Origin: Poriferisodalis sp965205175
Lineage (GTDB): Bacteria > Actinomycetota > Acidimicrobiia > Acidimicrobiales > Poriferisodalaceae
Assembly (NCBI RefSeq): GCF_965205175.1
Contig: NZ_OZ242038.1
Span: 806,001 to 870,000, forward strand
DNA: 64,000 nt
Direction of reading: 5' to 3'
Shown here: positions 57,480-64,000 of the stretch, piece by piece
Numbering within the stretch: the stretch's first letter is position 1
Layout of the letters: every line of letters begins with the position of its first letter
The notes under the pieces: model-generated
Told to the model about the DNA's origin: nothing
The model's input: only the letters and a program-made list of their open reading frames with translations
The model's database searches: none
Position numbers and translations under genes: made by a program

Positions 57480-57572
57480 GCGGCAGGCCCGCGCGCCGTG
57501 ATTGGCGTGCGCGGCTCGGCCGGCTGGACGCAGCCTCGCTCGCCGCGACTGTTTCACTACGGCTGAGTGAGT

Positions 57573-58358
57573 TCAGCGTCCAGCGCTGTAGCCGCCGTCG
57601 ATGGGGTAGAGGCTGCCGGTGATGAAGCTGGCTTCGTCGGAGGCAAGGAACGCCACCAACGCGGCGACCTCGTGCGGTTCGCCGTAACGCTGGGCTGGCA
57701 GCCGCTCGGCGAACTGCTTGCGAACCTCGTCGGCCTGATCGCCGCCGATGAAGGTCTCGAGCGAACGCATCATGCGCGTCTCGATCGGCGCCGGGCAGAC
57801 GGCGTTCACGCGCACTCCGGAGGCTGCGAGTTCCAGCGCTGCGGATTTGGTGAGCCCGGCCACGGCGTGCTTGCTGGCCGAGTACGCAGAGATGCCCCGA
57901 GCGCCGAACAGTCCGGCGACCGACGCAGTGTTCACGATGGCCCCGCCGCCTCCGGCGATCATGGCCGGCGCGGCGTGCTTGATGCCCAGCCACACGCCTC
58001 GCACGTTGACGGCGATGACCTGATCGAAGGACTCCTCGGTGTACTCGGTCATCGGCGCGTAGGTGCCTTCGATGCCCGCGTTGTTGAACAGCACATCGAC
58101 CCGGCCGAAGTTGTCCATGGCCGCCTGCACATAGCCGGCGACCTCGTCCGACTTCGTCACGTCGGCGCCGACTGCCAGCGCCGCACCACCCGCCGACTCC
58201 GCCGCCGCCACCGCTGCGCTCAAGTCCGAGGTGGCCAAGTCCACCGCCACCACCGATGCCCCCTCAGCAGCGAACCGCTCGCACGCCGCCAGCCCGATCC
58301 CGCCGGCCGCCCCGGTCACGATCGCTACCCGTCCGGTGAATCTGCTCATACTGCTCAT
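57573..58358 (-). CDS. Short-chain dehydrogenase/reductase (classical SDR)
   Basis: A 261-residue classical SDR. VAIVTGAAGGIGLAACERF is the NAD(P) loop, LFNNAGIEG the structural motif, and ISAYSASKHAV the YxxxK active site; AVDLATSDL favours NAD(H). The end ITGSLYPIDGGYSAGR is typical. The ATG at 58358 overlaps the stop of the giant nuclease-like gene (ATGA) and has AGGAGG four bases upstream, so translation is coupled. Substrate unknown. Coupling could make it part of the defence-like cassette, or the cassette may have landed before a resident gene. Confidence 0.88.
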   Translation of the reverse strand: MSSMSRFTGRVAIVTGAAGGIGLAACERFAAEGASVVAVDLATSDLSAAVAAAESAGGAALAVGADVTKSDEVAGYVQAAMDNFGRVDVLFNNAGIEGTYAPMTEYTEESFDQVIAVNVRGVWLGIKHAAPAMIAGGGGAIVNTASVAGLFGARGISAYSASKHAVAGLTKSAALELAASGVRVNAVCPAPIETRMMRSLETFIGGDQADEVRKQFAERLPAQRYGEPHEVAALVAFLASDEASFITGSLYPIDGGYSAGR

Positions 58359-61300
58359 CCTGCCTCCTCGTTTGCCGGATGCGGCCACTCTCGCTCAGTG
58401 TCGCGCACGAGCGCCTCGTATCGGTAGCTGCGACCAACCTCGCGCAGGATCGCTGCAGTGCGCGGCCATGCTGCAAAGTGCTGGCTTGTTGCCTTGAGGC
58501 CGGCAGCGAGACGGTGCTCTTGCTCGCCGCCCGCGGCAATGTCGCGCCATTCGGGGCCACGTTGGTTGATGCGTCGGTTGCGCATCGCCTCGCTCAAGCC
58601 CGAATCGACTTGGTCGCATTCCAGCTCTTCCAGCAATGTGCGAACGGCTAGCCCGGGCCAGTCGCCATTCGCATCGGCGGGCGAGGCGGCGAGGGCTACC
58701 CCGATCATGCGCTTGCCGATGTCATCTCGGCCAGACTTCGCAAGGCTCTCGTGAACGACATTGACCCATGCAGCTAGCGCCTCGCCGCCCAACTCGTCGG
58801 TCTCACCAAGACCCGGCGCGAACGTCGAATCGGGCCAGCTGTGCAAGGATTCGAAGGCATTGAGCGCAGTACACTGTCCAGCGTCGTCCGGCTCAGCTGT
58901 GGGGTCCTGCTGGTCGTTTGCAGGCTTGAAAGCCAGTTCGACGAGATCGACGAACAGTTTCGGATCTCGCGCCAGTTCTCGGTGTAGGTTCAGCGTTTCG
59001 AATTTCGGATTCGCACCGAGCAGCGGGCCGTACTGCCACTCCAATATGGCGACGCGTCTCGTGCCGAGATACTCATGGTGTTGCGCGATCACTTGCAAGA
59101 GCGAGGTGAGCGTGCTGAGCTGCAACTTGGTCCCGTCGTCGTGGTCATTCTTGCGTGTGATCCACTGTTCCAAGCAAACGCAGGCTTCCTCGACGAACTC
59201 AGGCGCCGAGGTGTGGGCATCGCTACAGAATCCGCCGCAGAATTCTAGGAGTTCCACGGCGAATCCGACGCGACCGGCTTCACGTAGTCGGCGGGAAACG
59301 GTGAGCAGGTCGCTCAGCTCGTTCAGATGTGCGAGATCGGAAAAGCCCACCCGGTGCCAATACTCGGTAGCGATGTCCGCGCCCAGCGCGTCTGCTCGCG
59401 TCCACGGTGCCTCGGCGGGCCTGAGCATCCGGAGCAGTTCGGCCGATGCTTGCGCCGAGGTCTCGTGATGTGACAAGAGCTGCTCGATACCGTCCCATCC
59501 CGATGCTTCATACCGTTGCATGAAGTAGCCCGCAGCAGTGTCGGCACGTCTTGCGTCTGGCGTGCCGATCAGTTGAAGCAGAGCCGCGTCATGGGTCGGG
59601 CTCCGGCGTGCAAGCGCCTCGCCTACTTGGCTCGGTGCGTCAACGGTCGAGGCGAACCGAAGCACCGCTTCGAGATCACCGCGGGACAACACCTCTGCGA
59701 CCGCGTCGTCCTGTTTCGAGTTCAACGCAGCTGTAAGCGTCTCGGGCTGTTCAGTTCGGCTCACGCCGTCCAAGCATGAAGCCCCCTGAGTGAACAAATG
59801 CCCGTAGGCTATGCCGGGATCAGCGGGTAGAGACTCGTCTCGCAGCTGCTCCAGCAATTCCAAGTCTGAATCTGGCAGTGCCCAATAGGCATTGCGGTGC
59901 TGGCGATGTTCAGCTGCAACTCTGCGCAACTGTGGCCACAGGCTCGATGCGAATTGTTCATCAGGAGCAGAAGCAAGCTGCTCCTTCAAGCCCGTTATGG
60001 CTTGCGAGCGAATCGCAACAGGCAGCCTGTCCACGTGCCGCAGCACGTCGTACCAGCGTTCGGGATCAATGCCTGCATCCTCAATCAGTTTCGGCGCAAG
60101 CGAATCGTCCCACAGCGCTTTCTCCTGGCGAGTCACGCCTCCCAGCGCTTGCCGCCAGTGCCGGTATCGAGGCTGTGGCCACACTGACCGGCTGCTGGTG
60201 CTGTCTGAGAGCATTGACAGCACCAGCTCCCATGCAAGACCCGGGTATCGGCGCCGCAGCAACTCCACCGCCTGGAGTCGGCGATGAGCATCGGCGGCGG
60301 TGCGGGGCGACCACGGCCACAAGATCGCCTCGAGTGCGTCTAGCGGCCGTCGCCCATCACGGTGGCCGGCATGGATGCCGTCCAGCTTGGCCAGCAAGTC
60401 AACTACTTCCACCAGATGTTCAGGCGACCACGCAATGATCTCCAGCGTCTCGAGCACGTAGTGGTACGGCGGGTGCCCTCCGAAGGCTGAGGCCATAGCG
60501 TCGCGTCCGGCGAACATCACCTCGACGAACTGATGCCGCATGCTCAGGCAGGTACGCAGTGTCTGCAGGACGGCATCCGGGTCCGCTTCGCCGAGCAGCG
60601 GCAAGACTTCGGCCACTGCAGTCCAGGTCTTGTGGGTCGGATCCTCGTTCGCAGATTTGAGCACTCGCAAGGTGATGTCGCGAGCTAGGTCCAACACCGC
60701 CAATTTTCCTGCGTCCGTAGCTGGCTCCAGGCTGCCAGCGAGAGCCAGCGTGGTTGCCACCGATCGCCTCAATCGCGTCGAGAATTTGGCCTTGATGCCG
60801 TCAAGCGCTGCTCGGAGCAGATCTTCACTCGCGAGTTCTCGCAGTGGTTCGGCAGTCGTAAGCACATCATGCGCCACAGCCGAGAAGGCATCGACGTCAG
60901 ATCGCGTGAGATGCTCGCGAAGCAGTATCCATGAGTCAGCGGGTGAAACTAGGCACCAAGTTCGGTCGAACTCGACGAATGGCGCATCAGCTCGGTCAAG
61001 CGCGCGCAGCGTTTCGGCTACCTGTTCGCTTTCCGCACCGGTCAGCCTCCCCACGATTTCGAGATCGCCAGCGCAGGTCTCGTTCCAGCCGCCGACCAAC
61101 AAGCACCGTCGAAGTGTCTGGTCGATGTGCTGCGTTGCCCAATCCGGAGTGTACAGTTCGGGCTTCTCTGCGAGCTGTCTACGAAGCGCAATCAAACTGA
61201 CACCAGCGGTGTTGCCGAATTCGTGTGCTTCACGTGGCTCGAATCCTGTAGCTCGCAGCTGCTGAGCCACGGCCGATGAATCGACGGCACTGAGCACGAT

Positions 61301-62809
61301 GTCTGCTTGGGTGCTGCCAGGTACAGGCACGATCATTCGATGCGGGCTTCCAGCATGCAGATGCTTCGCGAACTCTCTTGACGGCACCATGACGGTCAGA
61401 ACAGGGCCGCTGGCCGCGCGTTGTGGCTTCAGCGACACAGCTTCTGTTGCAAACAGCTGCAGGGCAGTGTCGTGGTCATCCACATAGATGATCTGCGCAC
61501 CGTCGTTGTCGCTCTCAGCACCATCGGCTTCGATCGCAGCCGCGACAAATGCGATGATCTCATCGGGATAGAAAGGACCGCCGATAGTAATGACACCAGG
61601 CTGATGCTTGCACTGTTCGCGCAGTTTGTCGGCAGATTCTTTGCGTCCGGCGAGCACGATACGTTCATCAATCGGTGTCGTGGTTGATGCACGCCATCGA
61701 TGCCACCACGCAGCCAGCGTCATGACGCCTGCAATCGGTATCCCTATCTGCTCACGCAACCAGACGGTCGTTCTGAGAGCACAGGAGAGCCAGTCTTCGA
61801 GATCATCTACATTCAATGCTCTGACACTGTCGAAATCGCCATTGTTCGAGTGTTCAGCAACGAAGTGCTGTGCTTTCGTCCACGGCGCGCAAGCGACAGC
61901 CACGTACGTAAGTTGTCGACGCTCGTCCGCCGGATATTCGTCGACTCGCTTCAAGTAGTCAGCCTTGGCTTTGGCATTGGTGCCGCCTTGTTGGGTGGTG
62001 ACCTCCCATACGGAGGCACCAGGCGGCACATAGCGGTTGCCGCGAGTGCACCGGACGATTCCGTCCCAGCCCGGGGACGACACACCGCTGCCGGCGGGAA
62101 AATGACTCCATTCCACAGTCGGCTCTGTCTCGGCAATCAGATTGCGGATCAATCGCGGGAGTTGGGCTGCCCGATCAGGTGTGTACCAGCGGAGCAGATC
62201 GTCGCGGCTGACTTGCAGCGCCTCGGGGACGACGGGTACGAGGTGGATGGGCGGCCGCATTGCTTGAGCCAGTCTGCGGGCCAAGTCGACGTCCTCCTCT
62301 GCGCACAGCGCTAGCAGGCCGCTTCCGCACAGTGCCTCGGCGATGCGGCCGAGATCACGGACCCGATCCGCCGCGCTGGGTTGGCTAGCGGCTGCATCCC
62401 TGAGACCGTTGCCCGCCAGGATCGATTCGCGGAGCGCGACCAAGTCGCCTGCTGCGAACGCAAACGCCTCGCGCAGCTCTGTTGTCGCTCTCGCCGCGAG
62501 ATCGATACCCAGCTCGCCACCGCTGCGAAGCTGTGCTTCTTCGGCGATGTGGCGGAGCCAGCCTCGACGCGCTAGGTCATCCTGCGACTCGCCCAGCGAT
62601 CTCAGCTTGCACCCCGCCGCGGCCAGAATCGTGTCGCGCTCCACGGGGCCGCCGGCCGCGGGTGTTCGCAGCCCGGCAATCCACGCTTGCTCGAAGTCGT
62701 GGAGGTTGGTCGCTTCCGCGATGTTCGCAAGCACGGCCTCGATGCCTGCAGGCTCGGCATGAGGAGCTGGCTCAGCTGCGGCGGGCAGTGCATTCATGGT
62801 GCTTGCCAA
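58355..62809 (-). CDS. Giant nuclease/STAND-like protein, candidate defence effector
   Basis: A 1484-residue soluble protein. In order: an all-helical N-terminus (1-200); a segment (about 230-350) with GWDG (247-250), SVWEVTT (266-272), KAKADYLKR (280-288) and VRALNVDDLEDWL (329-341), which resembles a PD-(D/E)XK-type nuclease core; a STAND-like part (about 375-620) with GVITIGGPFYPDEIIAFVAA and SLIALRRQLAEKPEL but no Walker A loop; and an 850-residue helical C-terminus that could be a sensor repeat. This layout recalls Avs-type anti-phage proteins, but I know no named family. GC is lower than in neighbours. Its start overlaps the small upstream gene by 16 bases. Confidence 0.85.
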   Translation of the reverse strand: MASTMNALPAAAEPAPHAEPAGIEAVLANIAEATNLHDFEQAWIAGLRTPAAGGPVERDTILAAAGCKLRSLGESQDDLARRGWLRHIAEEAQLRSGGELGIDLAARATTELREAFAFAAGDLVALRESILAGNGLRDAAASQPSAADRVRDLGRIAEALCGSGLLALCAEEDVDLARRLAQAMRPPIHLVPVVPEALQVSRDDLLRWYTPDRAAQLPRLIRNLIAETEPTVEWSHFPAGSGVSSPGWDGIVRCTRGNRYVPPGASVWEVTTQQGGTNAKAKADYLKRVDEYPADERRQLTYVAVACAPWTKAQHFVAEHSNNGDFDSVRALNVDDLEDWLSCALRTTVWLREQIGIPIAGVMTLAAWWHRWRASTTTPIDERIVLAGRKESADKLREQCKHQPGVITIGGPFYPDEIIAFVAAAIEADGAESDNDGAQIIYVDDHDTALQLFATEAVSLKPQRAASGPVLTVMVPSREFAKHLHAGSPHRMIVPVPGSTQADIVLSAVDSSAVAQQLRATGFEPREAHEFGNTAGVSLIALRRQLAEKPELYTPDWATQHIDQTLRRCLLVGGWNETCAGDLEIVGRLTGAESEQVAETLRALDRADAPFVEFDRTWCLVSPADSWILLREHLTRSDVDAFSAVAHDVLTTAEPLRELASEDLLRAALDGIKAKFSTRLRRSVATTLALAGSLEPATDAGKLAVLDLARDITLRVLKSANEDPTHKTWTAVAEVLPLLGEADPDAVLQTLRTCLSMRHQFVEVMFAGRDAMASAFGGHPPYHYVLETLEIIAWSPEHLVEVVDLLAKLDGIHAGHRDGRRPLDALEAILWPWSPRTAADAHRRLQAVELLRRRYPGLAWELVLSMLSDSTSSRSVWPQPRYRHWRQALGGVTRQEKALWDDSLAPKLIEDAGIDPERWYDVLRHVDRLPVAIRSQAITGLKEQLASAPDEQFASSLWPQLRRVAAEHRQHRNAYWALPDSDLELLEQLRDESLPADPGIAYGHLFTQGASCLDGVSRTEQPETLTAALNSKQDDAVAEVLSRGDLEAVLRFASTVDAPSQVGEALARRSPTHDAALLQLIGTPDARRADTAAGYFMQRYEASGWDGIEQLLSHHETSAQASAELLRMLRPAEAPWTRADALGADIATEYWHRVGFSDLAHLNELSDLLTVSRRLREAGRVGFAVELLEFCGGFCSDAHTSAPEFVEEACVCLEQWITRKNDHDDGTKLQLSTLTSLLQVIAQHHEYLGTRRVAILEWQYGPLLGANPKFETLNLHRELARDPKLFVDLVELAFKPANDQQDPTAEPDDAGQCTALNAFESLHSWPDSTFAPGLGETDELGGEALAAWVNVVHESLAKSGRDDIGKRMIGVALAASPADANGDWPGLAVRTLLEELECDQVDSGLSEAMRNRRINQRGPEWRDIAAGGEQEHRLAAGLKATSQHFAAWPRTAAILREVGRSYRYEALVRDTEREWPHPANEEAG

Positions 62810-63204
62810 TCGTAGGTCCGCACGGCGCCGGCGCGAACGGCAATGCCGCTGACTTCGAATGCCTGCCGCGCTACGTCGAGGCTGCTTGCCGATGGCCGGT
62901 AGTGACCGCTCATGTTGTTGAGCGAGGACACGACCACCGCGGTCCCGTCGAAGGCGACTTCGAATTCGCTAGCAGCGAGAACAAGGTCCGTGCGCGCCAG
63001 CACCGCATGAGAAATGTGCTCACCGCGTCGCTGTCTCGGTGCCACGGCGAGGCTGCCGTCATGCATGACCACGAAGATCATGCGCTCGCGGTCGGCCGCG
63101 AAGGCGTCGCCCGGGACGCTGACTGGCTTGACACCCGCCCGGCGCGCTGCTTCCACTTCCTGCGCCAGCTGAGCTGGCTCGCGGTTGTAGTACGGGGTCG
63201 CCAA
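62794..63204 (-). CDS. Small protein with SGHYRP motif, partner of giant protein
   Basis: A 136-residue protein, starting at TTG (63204); no ATG or GTG is available in frame after the upstream stop. An N-terminal helix (REPAQLAQEVEAARRAG) is followed by a beta-rich part with RMIFVVMHDGSLAVAP, GEHISHAVLA (61-70), and SLNNMSGHYRP (94-104). The H-S-x-L ... AGE-like ... N-x-SGHY-x-P pattern is one I associate with an uncharacterised domain of toxin-type proteins, but I cannot name it. It overlaps the giant gene, so the two are one transcription unit; it could be a sensor, regulator or immunity-type partner. Confidence 0.72.
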   Translation of the reverse strand: MATPYYNREPAQLAQEVEAARRAGVKPVSVPGDAFAADRERMIFVVMHDGSLAVAPRQRRGEHISHAVLARTDLVLAASEFEVAFDGTAVVVSSLNNMSGHYRPSASSLDVARQAFEVSGIAVRAGAVRTYDWQAP

Positions 63205-63233
63205 GACACATGTTCCACTCTGCGCGGCTCCAA

Positions 63234-63239
63234 AGCATA
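63234..63239 (-). promoter_or_regulatory. AT-rich promoter of the two-gene cassette
   Basis: TATGCT on the minus strand, 30 bases before the TTG start, in an AT-rich block (11 of 40 bases are G or C at 63241-63280). No clear -35 box. Confidence 0.4.
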
Positions 63240-63500
63240 CAGACTAAAATATCACAGCATGACATTAAAGTTCATTAAGATGGCATCGACGTGCTTCGCC
63301 GCAGCGGCGCCGGGTGCTCTGTTTGCATGCATGCCGACGCTCTCGCATCGTGGCGAGTGATTGGGCACGGTCGTCGAGGTCAGCTACCTGCCCGGGAGAC
63401 CGGCGGAGCCGATCGAGCCCGCCAAGCCGGACGAATCAGAAGCACCCGCGGCACAGCTCGTACCGCAATAGGTCCGCCTGCGCCGAGCATCCAAGAAATG
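63240..63500. other. Intergenic; short frame of unknown value
   Basis: Starts with the AT-rich block. A 36-residue frame from TTG at 63361 to the stop at 63471 reads MGTVVEVSYLPGRPAEPIEP and then an acidic, proline-rich end; it looks like the C-terminal tail of a lost protein. Nothing else is supported. Confidence 0.35.
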
Positions 63501-63501
63501 C

Positions 63502-63537
63502 GTGGTGCCTCCCGCAAGATGCTGCGGGAGGCACCAC
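63502..63537. terminator. Perfect 15-bp hairpin, likely terminator
   Basis: GTGGTGCCTCCCGCA pairs perfectly with TGCGGGAGGCACCAC across a six-base loop. On the minus strand it follows the fibronectin-III gene by about 115 bases and is followed by ATTTCTT, a weak U-tract. Confidence 0.7.
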
Positions 63538-63610
63538 TCGTCGTCTGATTTTCGGCAGGCGGCCTGTCGGCCGTACCGTGATGTTCGGTCTGTCAGATCG
63601 GCGGATGAAG

Positions 63611-63662
63611 TCCGAATCTTGACTGGGTCCGGATCTTGACGGAGTCCGGAACTACTGGGTCC
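63611..63662. repeat. 17-bp imperfect tandem repeat at the 3' end of the FN3 gene
   Basis: Units begin TCCGAATCTTGACTGGG (63611) and TCCGGATCTTGACGGAG (63628); a third, more diverged unit starts at 63645 and runs into the last codons of the fibronectin-III gene. Confidence 0.55.
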
Positions 63663-64000
63663 AGGTTCGTGACCTGCCGGTCGACCAACCGCAGCGGCTG
63701 TTCACGTAGACCGTGATGCGGTACTTGTTGCCGGCGGTCAGGCCGGTCAGATTCGCCGTAGTCGAGCTTTGAACGGTTTGGTGACCGATGTTGTTGACGA
63801 GGTAGGTGCTGGTTTTGGTCGTCATGTTCCTCAAGCGCCAGTTGTACTCCGTGAGTGGCGAGCAGCGCTTGCCGTTCCCCGATGCCGGTGCATTCCACGT
63901 CACTGTCGCCGTGGTGCCACTGTCGGTAACAGCGAGACTGCCGACGTTGCGCGGCTTGCGCCGCTTGTTGCCCGATGGCGCGGTGGGGTCACTGCCAGAG
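63652..64000 (-). CDS. Fibronectin type III protein, C-terminal part (runs off window)
   Basis: The last 116 residues of a larger protein whose start lies beyond the window edge. A Gly/Lys/Arg linker is followed by one fibronectin-III domain: LAVTDSGTTATVTWNAP, SPLTEYNWRLRN, ANLTGLTAGNKYRITVYV, and a final WSTGRSRTWTQ. Two cysteines may form a disulfide. This fits a secreted or surface protein with repeated FN3 domains. The stop is at 63652-63654. Confidence 0.75.
   Translation of the reverse strand, partial: SGSDPTAPSGNKRRKPRNVGSLAVTDSGTTATVTWNAPASGNGKRCSPLTEYNWRLRNMTTKTSTYLVNNIGHQTVQSSTTANLTGLTAGNKYRITVYVNSRCGWSTGRSRTWTQ

Noticed and set aside
57480..57557. Minus-strand peptide WWAGEDSNLRRRSR near the tRNA
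   Set aside because: It is a translation of the tRNA-Tyr 3' half, a well-known false protein.
58355..63204. CRISPR or toxin-antitoxin system
   Set aside because: No repeat-spacer array is visible, and the small gene shows no typical antitoxin DNA-binding domain.

Overview
The window is high-GC bacterial DNA with many GTG starts, stop/start-overlapping operons, the mycothiol glycosyltransferase MshA and C5-pathway haem genes. This points to an actinobacterium. The split, b6-like cytochrome b and the overall gene set suggest an uncultured Acidimicrobiia-type lineage, but that placement is inference. One tRNA (Tyr, GTA) is present. I saw no rRNA, CRISPR array, insertion sequence or prophage.

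Left part (1-16 kb): a DUF2342 metalloprotease-like gene faces a short run of SDR epimerase, moaE, a basic membrane protein and an mreB whose only sensible start is CTG. Next come a small coiled-coil membrane protein, a histidine phosphatase divergent from moaD, a CdsA-like membrane protein, mshA-ybjN, proC, a SAM hydroxide adenosyltransferase-like gene, and the porphyrin operon hemA-hemC-hemD-hemL (hemB absent).

Middle part (16-52.4 kb): an almost unbroken respiratory block. It has a geranylgeranyl-reductase-type flavoprotein (possibly menaquinone side-chain reduction) and a mono-haem cytochrome c on the minus strand. Divergent from these is a quinol:cytochrome c reductase cluster (unknown membrane protein, 2x[4Fe-4S] ferredoxin, b6-like cytochrome b, subunit-IV-like protein, Rieske protein, di-haem cytochrome c, unknown membrane protein). 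A full 14-gene nuoA-N operon follows, then directly a second complex I operon of 11 genes lacking nuoE, nuoF and nuoG. The block ends with a MidA/NDUFAF7-type methyltransferase, the family that assists complex I assembly in mitochondria. The 11-subunit enzyme has no NADH module, so another donor, possibly ferredoxin, is likely.

Right part (52.4-64 kb): a second intact and a third decayed copy of the coiled-coil gene, a fibronectin-III-like remnant, acetyl-CoA synthetase, htpX, yajQ, tRNA-Tyr, and then a lower-GC minus-strand cassette. That cassette is a small protein of unknown function (TTG start, AT-rich promoter), a 1484-residue protein with a putative PD-(D/E)XK-like nuclease segment, a STAND-like segment without a Walker A motif and a long C-terminal part, and an SDR coupled to it by an ATGA overlap. 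It is the best candidate here for an undescribed defence-type system. The window ends inside a fibronectin-III protein gene.
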